Positions 22,318 through 34,764 of a stretch of DNA of 64,000 nucleotides are shown here, one piece after another (the stretch's first letter is position 1; every line of letters begins with the position of its first letter). Below the pieces are notes generated by a model, which was not told where the DNA came from, did no database searches, and worked only from the letters and a program-made list of their open reading frames with translations. Location: contig CAXKVR010000203.1 in the NCBI GenBank assembly GCA_964058845.1, forward strand, positions 1-64,000, read 5' to 3'. Made by a program: the position numbers and the translations under genes. This DNA is from Carex sylvatica (lineage: Eukaryota; Streptophyta; Magnoliopsida; Poales; Cyperaceae).

Positions 22318-24177
22318 CTACTTGTTTTGCTTCGCCTTATACTGATCAATCATTAGCACAATCCACCCAGATCTATTTTTTTCCTTACAAGAAAGAAATG
22401 CCTCTCGCACTCCTGCATCAGCCATAAACATTTTACTGGCAACATACAAATCAACTATGTCGAAACCTTCCAATTCTTGGAATGCAACCATTGCAGCATT
22501 AATTGAGAATCTCTCAGCACAGTCAGCACATTTGTCAATAGATTTTCTCTTTTTCATATTTCTTAACTCGCTATAGAATCGCTCAAGAGAAGAGGTCTCC
22601 GGTTGAGTGCAAGGTGGCACTTGTGTTGAGGGAAGATCTTCGGGCTCTGAACAGATAATCGGTTCTTTTATTGGATTGATAAAAGGTTCACTATCTGTGT
22701 TGTTATCTGTGTCGATGCATTGTGACATGCCTGTATGGGGAATTGTTGGGGAAGGAGATTTCAATTCCAGTTCACTTTTTTCCTTATTTCTTACTTGTTT
22801 TTTACTTTTGTTTCGACGTGCATCAGTAGCAACAGAACCTGAATTGGCATCATAAAAGAGGCAAAAATGGCGTCATTTATGTTATTTATGCATAATACTG
22901 TAGTTCATCTTGAACAGTTCAAATCTATTGTTCAGACTTTGAAAATGAAAATATTAATCCATAGTACCGAACCAATATGCGCTATGCATAGTACATAGCC
23001 TCACTTTAAAATCAGTACATTTGTAGTAAAATTGATTAGTACCTTTGTAATTTGTACTAAAATCAGTACCATTGTACCACTAAATGAATTTTGAAGTTAC
23101 TAAACCATATACAGAAGTAAAATTGATCAAATTATAGAGCCTCTATTCAATAAAGTATGCATAAGTGGTACAAATTATTGAAAATGAAACCATTATCTAT
23201 GAAGATAATGATGATATATCTTTAATTTTTTTTTTTTTTGGTACAGATTAAAAAATCGGAAAACCTATGCCGTAGAAAGCCATTGTTAGACATATAAATC
23301 AGTACCTTTGTATAACTCTAAAAGATCATTGTAGTAAGGAAACGACTTTCCATGCCATTGCCGCACCTCTTTATCATTCATCAAAGCTAATTCCACATCA
23401 ACATTTTCAAAATTAATTCGTTTCAAATCATCGTTCCATCCGACTCCGCTCATACTTAGAACCCTTTGAAGTGACCTGAGTCTCTTCTTTAGGGTTCGCT
23501 CCTGTTCCTTTATTTGACCTATAGTAAAATTAGAACCAGGAAATCTCTCTGCAAATCGGTTAGACATCTCAGCCCATGCTATTCGGGTCCACCCATTATC
23601 TGTGCGGTGCTCACGTGTCAAGAACTCTATTAAAAGTGATACCAAGAATACCCTTTGTGGTTCGTTCCATGCCGCTCTATTAGAATCATTCTCTTTGTCG
23701 ATCTCTTTGTTATTCTCTCCTGCATGTCAAAAATAATCCATTGTTATATTTGACAGTTGACAAGCTCCAATTTCTTTGCTTGTTCTTACCAGTATCTCCA
23801 CATGAGAGTTCTAAAAGGATGAATTCCAAGGTGCCCAACATGAGTTGTATAAAAATTAGTAAGAATCAGTAGGAAAGTTGATGGGATCATGCAATATATG
23901 TCTCAAACATTTCTTTTAGTCATTTTAACAAACACATTATAACCAACAAAAATAAAAGAGTGAAATGAAAATTACATTCAACCAAGCCAATAAATTCAAT
24001 GTCAAGAGATGTAAAAGACTAAGTAAACCAAAATTGTAGAAACTTAATTCAATTTATATAATCTTATCAAATATAGTGAAACTGGGGCTCTAATTGAAGC
24101 TTGAGAGAGAGAGAGGAGCCGATAGTGGTCAAGAAACGCTTACCTTTTCTCAATAGTTTACGATCAATGGAATCCAT
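22318..24177 (-). CDS. Myb/SANT-like DNA-binding domain protein (3 exons, 322 aa)
   Basis: The exons on the minus strand are 24177-24144, 23719-23306 and 22838-22318, with GT-AG borders and a continuous frame of 969 nt. The N-terminus is MDSIDRKLLRKG. A Myb/SANT-like domain (Pfam Myb_DNA-bind_3 type) spans about residues 28-120: AAWNEPQRVFLVSLLIEF, GWTRIAWAEMSNRF, IKEQERTLKKRLRSLQ and GWNDDLKRI. A KSFPYYNDLLELY motif ends this half. The C-terminal half has an acidic, Thr/Pro-rich linker and a basic-helical segment (RFYSELRNMKKRKS) followed by a conserved-looking tail. Plant proteins of this class resemble the Myb-like partner protein of PIF/Harbinger transposons. Many, such as L10-interacting MYB-like proteins, are ordinary host genes. 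The intact three-exon structure favours a host gene. Target sites are unknown. Confidence 0.8.
22905..23003. repeat. Half of a family A foldback element in intron 2 of the SANT gene
   Basis: Only a right arm is visible: GAACAGTTCAAATC, GAAAATATTAATCCATAGTA, CTATGCATAGTACATAGCCTC. It matches the right end of the element at 21677. Confidence 0.5.
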
Positions 24178-25103
24178 GGCGTGGGAAAAGTTTTCTAGGG
24201 TTTTCGTGGTTTCGGTGGGGAAGGCGCAGGTTGGTAGACCATAGAAAGAAAATACCAGGGCTTAATAGAACCATGGATTCCTAGCCCAAAACCCAACAAC
24301 TACCGTTCGTTTCATAAGAAACACGAATCAAAGAACTCCTTATTACATTGGGATCCTTCTAGCTTTTTAGTTCTTAGTTTTCAAATATCAAGGGAGAAAT
24401 GGAGACTGCAGCTGCACCAATTTATTTATTCATGCCATTATTGAAAAATAATCATAAATTTGCTTCAAAAGAACGTTCGATTTCAAACAAACAATAAACA
24501 AATACATAACAACATAAAATCATCTTTTTTATTTGGGTTTGAAAACAGCAATTCTGAGTTTTTAGTTCTATGAATAAAAATTTGCGTAATTGCGCGCTTT
24601 CTGAAGTGAAAAGAAAATTAGTTTAAAATTCGATTTTCAGGACAATAATTTCTAGCAAGCAACTGACTATAACATTTTCTGTACTGATGATATGACACTT
24701 TTCTTTAATTAATAATGAACTTAAGAGTTGCAAAATTATTTTCTTAACTCATCAAAATGTGTCATAAACCAAACTTACGTTGCAAAAACAACACATGACA
24801 AAATTATGTGGTTTATTGGATAAAATCTATGAGAATATTTGAGGTTGATAATAACATGCTAATAAATCATACAACATTGAACCATCACGGATCAGAGAAA
24901 ATCGCTGTACTGATGAATAATTCGTTCGTGCATATACACACAAATCTAAATCTAAATCTACTTAAAATCACAAACAAAAAAAAAACAAAAAAATGGCAGA
25001 TGAGAAATATAACAACAGCATCTCAGCAAGATCATTTAAAATTGACCTCATAATACCAGTTAGAAACGAATGCAATATGATAAGAAAAATCCCTAGAATC
25101 AAA
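24178..25103. other. Region between the SANT gene start and the 3' end of the GNOM-type gene
   Basis: It holds the promoter of the SANT gene, including a short (GA) tract at 24105-24115 in its first intron flank, and the 3' flank of the ARF-GEF gene. No separate gene is seen. Confidence 0.5.
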
Positions 25104-28100
25104 TCACTCATGATTTTCAACCGGTGCACCCAAGTCTCTCCGTCGTGAATCCGGGTCAAACTCCTGACCCGGGAACACCTCACTCTGCAACGAACCTGAT
25201 ATATTATTCACATGCAACCATGTCAGGTCCCACAAGCTATCCCCACCAATTGTACTTCTCTTTGCTAATATGCCTCTATCCTTCATCACTACTAAAATAT
25301 TTCTCAACAAATCGGTTATAACCTCTTGCAATTTCTCGCTCCGTTTGCCTCGGATCTTTGCCTTTATGCACTTCTCCAATCGACTAAGAACTCCGAGCCA
25401 TAACTTACAGAAACTACTTAAACCGAATAAATCGGGAAGTAAATGTAAGTAAACTTTTGAGAGTAGTTTTACAGCGATTACTAGTGATGTTTCCATGTTT
25501 CGGTAATCTTTCTGTGAGGCATTTTCGAGCAAGTCATCTAGGGTTGCAAATACCACTAGGTCAAATGCTTGTAACCAAGAGGCTGACATGAGGCACACTG
25601 CATCGGATCCGATTAGGGTTTTTTGTAAACACGAAAGGGCGTGGTTTCTTACCTCGTCACGTGGATCGAGGCATGTTTTTCTAAGCGATTGAGCAAGTCT
25701 CAGCCACATTTCTCGTACCGCTTCTGCCATTTTGTCCCCTTCGTCTCCTCCTGCCTCTTTGGCATCTTTTGACCACTTGGCAAGACATGTAACTGACCCG
25801 GCTAACAAATCAAGTGCCCGCACTGACCGGTCTACTTCAACCCGTGACTCAGCGAACAATCTAGAAGCTTCTACACACAAGGCATAATTAGCTGGTGTGA
25901 TATGTTCCCCATCCATCATGATAAATTTCAACCCGTCAAACCCGTGCTCACTTGCCTCTTGATGCCGTGCAGTCATAGACAACAAAACCATCACAGCACG
26001 CCACCCTGCTTGAGATCTTATGTGGTTGGCATTGGCATGAACCAGCCGTGATACTTCAACTGCAATACCCTCACAATACGCATCTGCTACACGTGCATCG
26101 AGTTTCGCCACCAATTGAAGTGACCTCAACAATTCATCCGCTAAATTCTCTTTATATGGTAACAGCCTCTGACATATACGTAACAGCCCGAAAACAGCCT
26201 TCTCAACTAAAGCACAAGGCAATACAGTTGACTGCACGATGTTTGATATGTGTTCATATACACCTTGCCATAGAAGAACAATGCGGTCACGGTTGTTTAA
26301 GGTTATGGCGATGAGCAGTTCTAAGCAGAATACCGCTGTGTCTTCATCATCGGTTGAATTAGCCATCTTTTGGGGGCGGCCCGCAGCCCAGATGAGTGCA
26401 CGTGCAAGCTGGAGAAGGGAATCGGCATGGAGGAACTTGCTTTCAGTGAAGATGCTGTCGATGCGGCACTTCTGGATTGTTTGTAGCGTGCGCTGGTGCG
26501 CTGCCAGCTGTTGCTCTGTTGGTTGGGACCGGGGTTCCTCAGTATCAAGAGATAGAAGCTGGCTGAACCTGCCCATTAAGCCTGACGACCTGCGTGGGGT
26601 CCCCATGACCTATAGATAGTTGATTTGTGTTAATATAAATAACAACATTTTCATTAATTATGTAGCCATATCAGTTCTACATATAGATATATGTGTACAT
26701 ACTCCACTTTACCAGAGCCACAGTTGTTGACTTATCTGTTAAGAACTGGATCTTATATTTTATTTATTTTGGGGGAGGGTCATGATGCTTTTGGAAAAAA
26801 AAATACTTATAATCTCATTCCAAAATTAACTAAAACAAAAGAAATATGATACAAAGACATTTCAGCAAAAATAACTTTTTTGTTTATACAAACTGCACAG
26901 CCTAGGTGATGGAGTCCGTATCATCTGAGATATCTCAAATTTTCAGTTTATCTAAAGCCAGACCAAACTATTATGCTTTGAGATTCATGCAGAAAGGATT
27001 TGAACAGTCCAGATTTTCCACAGCTCAACTCAAAGTTTGAGATATCTCAATTCAGTCAGATGTGGATCAGTTAATCATTGTCTTGCAAATGTAAATGACT
27101 AAATGCCAATGCAGAAAAATAGATCTCAAGTTAAAAATAAAAGGACTTTATTATTTCATTCTAACAAAAAATTAACTAAAACAAAAGAAATATGATAGAA
27201 AGAAATTTCTAAAAAATGCAAGAATTTACTACCTGTATATTATTTGCTGACAGAGAGCTTGGGAGAGGCTTCCCCTGCACTACCTCTGGTGTCAGCTCAG
27301 CATCGTCAGCTGCATCACTCGCCACTCGTGCCGGGAGAAGCCCCAGCTTATGCAACCTCAATATGCAATCCAAGATATTCCTCCAACCGGTACGCACAAA
27401 ATCACCATACCGGGTTGCAATCAGGAAAAGTGCCTCAGTAGCAAGCCTGGCCTTGAGGTCATCTCCAAAGGCCGTAACAGGTTCATCGGCCATAGCTGAG
27501 GCAGTCAACAAGGTCGTAAATTTACATAATGACACTACCAAATCATCCAAAACATCCTCTAAATGGTGAAATGCGGATATTTTGGCAATGCCCAAGAACC
27601 CATCTGTGCAAATCGAGAGCACCTCAGCATTCTCGGCATGGTCGAAAACAACAGCAACTGCTGCAATTGCGGGGCCTGACATTACAGCAAACATGTCACG
27701 GTCAAGGTGGGGCCAGGATCCACATACTATGTATGGTGGGGTTGTCTTTGACCGGCGCATTAGGTCAACCCACCGGCTTGGTGACATTTCAAAGAACCCA
27801 CCGCCAAATCCTTGTTCAGGTATTGTTTTTATCTCGTTACGACATATTGAGTGATATAACTCAGTGAGATAGTCACGTGGTAGGTCACTGCCACCATTTA
27901 TGTGCCGGTTGTTTCGAATGAAATCCTCCTCGGTCATTTTTTTCTTCACTTGCACATTATGTTGATCGGTGTTAAGCATGATTAGAGAGTAGGAGAGAAG
28001 CAAAGCAGCATCTTTATTTGCTAGTATATGTGGAGATTGCTCAAAGTACCGTTCAGAGAATGCTTCAAGAACTCTCTGGATCTTTTGTGACTCACCTGGT

Positions 28101-31100
28101 AAACGAAAGGTTTCTAAGAAAAGCCTCAAGGCTGTATCTAAGTTCATCCCTTCAAAATCAAATGTCCATGCAAACTCACGAAGTACTTGCACGCAAAATT
28201 CATCATGGTTCCCTAGAAAATCACCAACTAGGTTTTTGTCTAACCCAGCTGTATAACGGAAGAAACATGCAACACTTTGTGGGTCAAGCTTTTCAGGTAG
28301 TAAGTGGGTCCCTTGAAGAAATTCCAACCCTTTCTTGGGGTCACGGTTGAAGTGATCAGCACCAATCATGAGCCTTCTTTTTATGTACTTCCTCTGACGA
28401 ACAAATTTAACCCAGTACCCCGGGTCAGCATAGCTTTCACATTTTACAGTCCAAAAGGGGGCATACTCAGTAAGTTGAACTGGTGCCTGTTCTGGCAGGG
28501 CCCCACTTCCCAGCCGATCTGACATCCCTTGCACCACTGCAATCAACCCCTCTAAGGCAAGTACATGCATGGAGGAAAGTGGTGAGTTTAGAGGAAAGGC
28601 ACTTCTAGATAGTAAATTTGACAATTCCTCAAACACGTTACGGCACGTTATATCACAGTCGAAATTTGCGTACAACTCTACCATGAATGTTCTCTGACGG
28701 CAAAAATCAACCAACGCTTCCATTGCCACCTCCTGCTGTTGGTATGTTGCTCCAAACTTGCTTTGTGCAAGTCTAAGTATAATGCATGAGAAAAACGCTT
28801 CCAATTGCATTTTTAACTCGGTACGCAGATTTTGGTAAAGGTTGAGAATAATCGAACAAACCATGGAGAGGATTAGCGGGCTCATTGAAAGCCCGAATTG
28901 CATTAGGTTTCTGAACAGCTCATCTTGAACCAATGATAAAAGTTTCGGATGATCTTTAATTGATGGGCCCCCCAATTCAATGGCTATGTTGATTAACCGA
29001 AGCGCGAATAACGGCACATCTTCGTCGAATGCAACAGTATTTGTACCAGGGTTTACGCCAACTTGTTCAACCACATTTAGGAGAGAACAGAGGAAGTGGA
29101 AAATTTCTACCATGCAAGGGACCCCATAAGGCTCTATAGTTGGGGTGGCAATGGTTCCAGTTGGGGCCTCTGTACCTGGTACAGTCTCGTCAGGTACACC
29201 TGTACCAGAGCCAACAGCAGTTCCGTTTTCCATTTGTTTAACCCCAAAAGGCTGATCCTTGTCAACTGTCCCCACCTACAGATAAGGTACGACCTACTAT
29301 GTTATATAATACCAAGTGCATTATACCAGCATCTATCAGCCGGAATATTATAATTTACCTAACACAAGCTGGTTAAATTTAATAATGGTACACACCAGCA
29401 TCCGGGTTTAGCTCAGCAGCAATTCCATATAAAAATGTAACCTAGATCAAATTTCAAAGAGCATAATCGAAAGACTAGGTAACCTAACACAACTTTTACT
29501 TCAACTTTTGAGATATTAATTAAAGGCAGGTTTGGAAAAGTGAAGTGGTCCACAATCTTCTCAAAAACAATAATTTTGTACCTATCTAACAAAATCGAGA
29601 TAAGGATGTGAAACATGTTGAGTGGTTTGGATCGACTGTTTGACCTTTGAAAATGGAGATAGATGTGAGGCATTAATGGGGCATGCTAACCCTACTTAGG
29701 CAATTAATTAAGTACCTCTTGCTTAGTGGAACTTGCATCAGTTGTGGGGTCCAACCCAACAAGTGGCAACCTCCCGAAAACCCGTCTGACAAGCTCTTGC
29801 ATTGCATTTCTAGAAAACCGTTGCAAGAGTTCACTCTTTCCACCTGCCTGGTGCACCACTCTAAAGCACGTATTAACTGCAGTGCAAACATGGTGATCAT
29901 CTAACCCAACTGACCCGTCTCTACCCCCCTTCACACACTCTAACAACACCTGCAGTATCTTCATCAGTACTGCCTCTTCTGACGACTGATCAACCACCTG
30001 TTGGTACCAAGAAATATTCATATAAAGGCCTAAAATCAGAGTAGAGCATATGTTACATGAGAGCCTTAAGACTTGAAGAGCAATATCAAGCATTCTTATG
30101 CACAACCCCCTCTCAAAAAAAAAAAAGAAAACAAAAAAAAAAAGATATCAAGAATTACATCTGAACTGTGCATTTTAATACTCCAGAGCATGCCTTCATG
30201 TAAGCAAGTACAACAAAGAATGTGCACTAAAATAACTTTAATTAACCTGAGGTAAATGAGCGATTTGAAAAGCCTTTTATCTATTACTAATTATTTCAGG
30301 GTATTCAAATTTCACAACATATAAAAGTGATGTGCTTTTCTTTCATAGGATCATTTATATGCACTCATATTATATTCCCAAAATAGTACTTTCACAAATT
30401 CCATGGAAATATTCTGATGTCATTCTAAAGGAATAACAGAAAGCTGTTATTCCAATCCCAACCATTCAAAACTTTCCATGCGCAAATCTCAACAAAGAAA
30501 TTTTTTCATGTGCAAATCTCAACAAAGATCAATGGTTGGAATCGGAATAACAAGTTCTTGTTATTCCTTTGTATAATTCCATATTTCTAACATTGAATCA
30601 ATGGTTTGTCTTCAAATAATACACTGGCAACTTAATCAACCTAAAACCCTAGCCTGTTGCTTAGAATAAGGCCTGAAAACTAAAAATAAAAATCAAGAAA
30701 ATGAAAAGTGTGGATAACAGCACCTCGAAGCGGCAGGTGGTGACAGCATCAACGACTTCAGAAAGAGCAGGACCCACATCAACAGGTCCATCAAAGGTGA
30801 GGATATTGTAGACAGCGGAGAGAGCAGCGGCAGTAACAGCAGCGCCAGTTTCTTCAGAGCGGATAGTGTCGAGAAAGGGACGGAGGAGGAGTGAGGAGGT
30901 GAGTCCGGTAGAGGCGGAGGGGGAGAAGAGGAGACGCCGTAGAGATTTAAACGACAGCAGTAAAGGCGGGTCCTGGAACGGGTCTGAGTCACGGGGGTGG
31001 TGACGGAGGTGACGCCGCATGATAGCAACCACTGAAGCGATCTCGGAGAGGATCATGCATGAGAGAGCAGATTGTGCAGCGGAGAGAGGCCGAGAGGGGG

Positions 31101-31200
31101 CGGAAGGAGGAGGAGAGGAGGTGGTGGTGGTGTCTACAGTAGTTTCCTCTTCTTCGATCGGATCGATCGAGGAATTGGGGGGCCGTGGAGGCCGACCCAT
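25104..31200 (-). CDS. GNOM: ARF guanine-nucleotide exchange factor, GNOM type (4 exons, 1435 aa)
   Basis: The product activates ARF GTPases by GDP/GTP exchange to drive coat recruitment at Golgi and endosomal membranes. GNOM is needed for polar recycling of PIN auxin carriers. Exons on the minus strand are 31200-30724, 29997-29716, 29275-27233 and 26609-25104, all in phase 0. The domains come in family order: DCB region with ALSCMILSEIASVVAIMRR and SEEAVLMKILQVL, HUS box with NFDCD at 457-461, Sec7 domain about 565-748, then HDS regions including GTPRRSSGLMGRFSQLLSLD. The catalytic glutamate finger is E648 in FRLPGE. Met686 in SLIMLNTDQHN aligns with GNOM Met696, the residue reported to make GNOM brefeldin-sensitive, whereas the paralogue GNL1 has Leu. 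The length (GNOM 1451 aa) and this Met favour GNOM over GNL1. The N-terminus is Pro/Thr/Ser-rich and differs from Arabidopsis. Confidence 0.93.
26825..27210. repeat. Direct repeat inside the GNOM intron before the last exon
   Basis: AATTAACTAAAACAAAAGAA with the following ATATGATA(C/G)AAAGA occurs near 26825 and again near 27170. Between them lie inverted words GAGATATCTCAAATTTTC and TTTGAGATATCTCAATTC, suggesting a small insertion flanked by duplicated intron sequence. Confidence 0.5.
29400..29690. repeat. Eroded family A foldback arm in a GNOM intron
   Basis: The right half keeps GTACCTATCTAACAAAATCG-like and GGTTTGGATCGACTG with TTTGAAAATGGAGATA, which are family A core words. The matching left arm is not clearly preserved. 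Confidence 0.45.
29998..30723. other. GNOM intron 1
   Basis: AT-rich intron of 726 bp with a poly-A tract near 30115-30142. A pair GGAATAACAGAAAGCTGTTA and GGAATAACAAGTTCTTGTTA (near 30430 and 30545) is repeated in inverted surroundings, hinting at an old small MITE. Confidence 0.5.
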
Positions 31201-32018
31201 TGTAAGAGGTTTGAAATGTGAAAGCAAAAATGGAGATGTGAGATCTAGACTGGAGAGAAAGGAGGAGGAGAAGGAAAGAAGAGTGGGAGGCCACTTTGCA
31301 TTCTAGACTTCCAGTTCTTGTTTCTCTTTCTTGGAAAGTTGGAAGTAGAAGACTAGCAGAGGCCACACAAAAAAATATATTTGGAAGCCGTATTAGATCG
31401 GAGAGAACTTTGGGCCTTATTAACTATTAGGTACCTCACATTTTGAGCAGAGATATGGACCGTTGGATTGGTGGGGATTATGATTGGATGATCCTAGTAT
31501 AATCTCAAAATTTGAGTTCCTTCAGAGAATTGTTACTCATTTTGGGCCTGCTTTGTAAAGTTCCATTTTATTGCATGAATTGGGTTGACCATATGGGCCT
31601 ATGTTAACAAACACAAAATCGTGTGGGTTTTGGGCTTTCGGTTTCTGTAGGATTAAAACCAGGCTTTGGGCTCTGAAATGTTCCATACAACGCTGTATTG
31701 GACCCAAATAGAATAATCTAAATTCTCTGCTACGAAGTTTCTATGACTATGATCGTTGCGAGTTACTGACGTGTTGATTTGATGTCTAATAATACACCTG
31801 TCAGAGACTTGATAGTGATTAGTTGTAGGAAGTTTGAAACAGAAAACCTGTAAAACGAAGAAATGGGAAAGTAAAATCCTGCCACTACACTACTGTACAT
31901 CCAGCACACTTCTATATCTTGCTCTGCTATTTTCTCGATAGAAGTGGATAGAACTTTGTCAAAAAAAAAAGTAGATAGAAATTCCAGTCTTTCTCACTTC
32001 ATCCTATCCTCTCCGGTG
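31201..32018. promoter_or_regulatory. Shared intergenic region between divergent GNOM and glyoxalase genes
   Basis: The two start codons face away from each other across 818 bp, so both 5' leaders and promoters must lie here. The GNOM side is purine-rich on the plus strand (31240-31300), which is a CT-rich leader on the sense strand. No clear TATA box stands out on either side. Confidence 0.55.
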
Positions 32019-33225
32019 ATGGCGACGGCGGAAGGCGTCCAGCTCAACCACATCGCGCGCGAATCCTCAGATGTCAAGCGACTCGCCTCTTTCTATGAAG
32101 AGGTAGTGCCTCATTTCTTCTTTCCACTTTGAATTTGAACTTCTTTTCAGCTGGTATTAGTAAATAATGCCTTCCCTGTTAACAGGTGTTAGGGTTTGAG
32201 CAGATCGAATCCCCAAACTTTGGGGATTATGAAGTAATCTGGCTTCGTGTGTCTCCTTCTCTAAGTATGCACATCATCCAGCGGGACCCGCAGTCAAAGC
32301 TACCAGTGGGCCCATATGCAGCCTCCTCGTCAGTGAGGGATCCGAAGCAGCTGCCAAGGGGCCACCACGTGTCGTTCTCTGTCTCCAATTTTGATTCCGT
32401 TGTTCAAAAACTAAAGGTAATTGATAAGAGGAGCACTAACAGTGTTTTCTGATATAATTTTAGTTTTCCAGACTGCAATATGGAACAATAGAAAGAGCAC
32501 AACACATGAAATCCTTGGATTAAGATTTGTATTGTTCTATAGTTTTTATTTGATGAAGTAATCTGATTGTCAGTATACCTCTTTCAGTAGCAGATGTTAA
32601 ACAAGAAGTTTAGAAGAATAGGAAATATAATTCATAATCTTGTGTTAAGCATCTGATAATTAAATAAATATTCTGTTGATAATTAAATTGAATATACTGT
32701 TGGAGATTATCCTTTTTCTTATAACTATATTTTCTTTTCTCTCTTGGAAACTAAAATTGAGTGTCTCAAACAAGCATGAAAACTTCATGGATTATTTGCA
32801 AAACAAATACCCTTTTGATATCATATCATGCCAGAAATTCTGATTTTCATTCGTTTGTGTTTACAAAACTTTGTGGCATTTATAGGAGAAGGGAATTGAG
32901 ACATTTCAAAAGTCCCAGCCTAACGGTAAGACGAAGCAACTGTTCTTCTTTGATGCTGATGGTACGTGTTCTTCTTAACTAGCTAGTTATTGGTACGGTA
33001 CCAGGTATGTTATGTGCCAATTTGGCACCTGTACATACCCAATAGTTATTTTTAATCTGGTACAAATCTTAAAGCAGACCGCTATAATCCAGACTGGTAT
33101 GGTGTGTAGTGGTGCACTATAATTAGTTAATAATTTAATTACCTTCACTAATTGGTTCATTCACTGATTTATTCAATTTTTGTGCAGGCAATGGGCTTGA
33201 AGTAATGAGCAGGGATGTCTCTTAG
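32019..33225 (+). CDS. Glyoxalase / vicinal oxygen chelate (VOC) superfamily protein (4 exons, 142 aa)
   Basis: The exons are 32019-32102, 32186-32416, 32886-32961 and 33188-33225, GT-AG with a continuous frame (429 nt). The protein is a single VOC domain with paired beta-alpha-beta-beta-beta halves: LNHIARESSDVKRLASFYEE (residues 9-28), LGFEQIESPNFGDYEVIWLR, SMHIIQRDP, then GHHVSFSVSNFDSVVQKLKE, KQLFFFDADGNGLEVMSRD. Likely metal ligands are H11, the His of SMHII, the His of GHHVSF and the Glu of GLEVMS. It belongs to the plant group annotated as lactoylglutathione lyase/glyoxalase I family. True glyoxalase I is longer, so the methylglyoxal-glutathione substrate is inference, and another small-molecule substrate is possible. 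No organelle targeting sequence is seen, suggesting the cytosol. Confidence 0.88.
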
Positions 33226-34764
33226 AAAAATACATTTCCTGTCTGCATTTTATATAGAACATAGTTTGCGAGTGGTAGTGAATGATCATGTGATTAAGTT
33301 AAATAATATTATACTCTTGTTAAGTAATGTTAACTAAGAAAATAAGAAGGAAACCATATTATAATATGTAAGTATAAAACCCAGTAGTATCCAATTTCGT
33401 GAGAGCATCTGCTATTTCTTGCTTGATGAATTGCAACAGAAATTTTCTTGGACGATTATTTGAATCGTATTATTTTGTTTTTATCCAAAAAAAAAATAAA
33501 GTAAATATTTCACTTCTTAATATAACGTAGTTGACCAATAGATTGCCAGCAGATGTAACAAAAAGTGTCCGCGTGTCCGTACGGTGAAGATACGAAGAGA
33601 AATAGGCAATAGCACTGCTTGCTGTTTGTTGTAACTTTTTTTTTTTTTTTTCCCGAAGAAACACCACCTTTTATACATTGCTTCAGAGCGGGTAAGCAGA
33701 GTTAATTTTCCAAACCCAGTAGGGTTGTAAACGGATCGGATAATATCCGATTTCAAAACTGAAAATCCATAACATGCAATTTTGGCAGGGTTATTATTGC
33801 ATTTTTTCCTGAAATTCCGAATCCGTATCTGACCGTTTACATCCCTAAAACCCAGGCTGGCTACACTGGTCTGTTGTGTGATCTATAAGCATTACTAGGC
33901 TTCATGAACCAATAACAGAAGCCCGGTGGCAACCATCTGCCTGGCATTCAGCTGGGTGATGCGTACCCGCCTACTGATGAACTCACAGCGCACCAGAGAT
34001 GCTATCTTGAGCCGTAATGGCGTCAAGCAACACAATCATGGCATGGATGTTAACAGGCACTGAATTGGACAGGAGTAAATCGACGTGTCAGTACTGCCTC
34101 GACTGGCGACCAGCTGATGGATATATATATCTTTGCACATATGGATTAAACAATTTCCTAGTCTTGCTTCAGTTGTATATATTGTACCATCAACCTACCT
34201 TAATTTACTTTTTGTTACATTCAAGTTTTAGCACAATACATGGTTTCAGAATCAACAGATCTCATCAGCAGTGACTAGGGATGACACCGAAAAAGAGACT
34301 GAAGGATGCTGAGAGAAGGAACGAAGGAGAAGGGCATGTGGTTGATGCGTATGAATTGTACCGTGAATCTAAAGTAGACGCGTATGAATCTTATAACATG
34401 AATCGAACGGTCAACATCTGACAAATTTGGTCGATGCTTAAGATAATGATGTAAATTAAATGTTTAATTTGTATAATGTTTGTGGAGTTCCATCAGATGC
34501 TCATGTGGATTCTAACCGCATCATGAGCATCTCTCGGATCATATAATCGATGCCTGACCATCTGATGATATAAATAGAGAAGACAACTAACTATACAACC
34601 ATTACTAATCGTTTAATCAGATGCAAAATCTCAAAATAGAGACTAAAGTTAACTATTTAGAAACTCACTAAATCAACCCTCAAAAACTGGACATCAAAAC
34701 CAAATCAAATTGGACTAATCACGACCGTTGATCGAGCTCTGTAAACAGATCAGATGGTCATGAA
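33226..34764. other. Intergenic DNA between the glyoxalase and ferredoxin genes
   Basis: Apart from the small hAT-like element at 33720, I see no gene. A frame at 34017-34274 has no family resemblance. Around 34495-34535 the word ATGCTCAT recurs inverted as ATGAGCAT, but no element ends are clear. Confidence 0.45.
33720..33847. mobile_element. 128-bp hAT-type MITE with perfect 8-bp target duplication
   Basis: The element starts TAGGGTTGTAAACGGATCGG and ends in a complement reading TAGGGATGTAAACGGTCAGA. It is bordered by AAACCCAG at 33712-33719 and again at 33848-33855. An 8-bp duplication and TAGGG ends are the hAT signature. It has no coding capacity. Confidence 0.85.

Noticed and set aside
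34017..34274. 85-codon open frame between the glyoxalase and ferredoxin genes
   Set aside because: There is no recognisable motif, and the second half is AT-rich noise.
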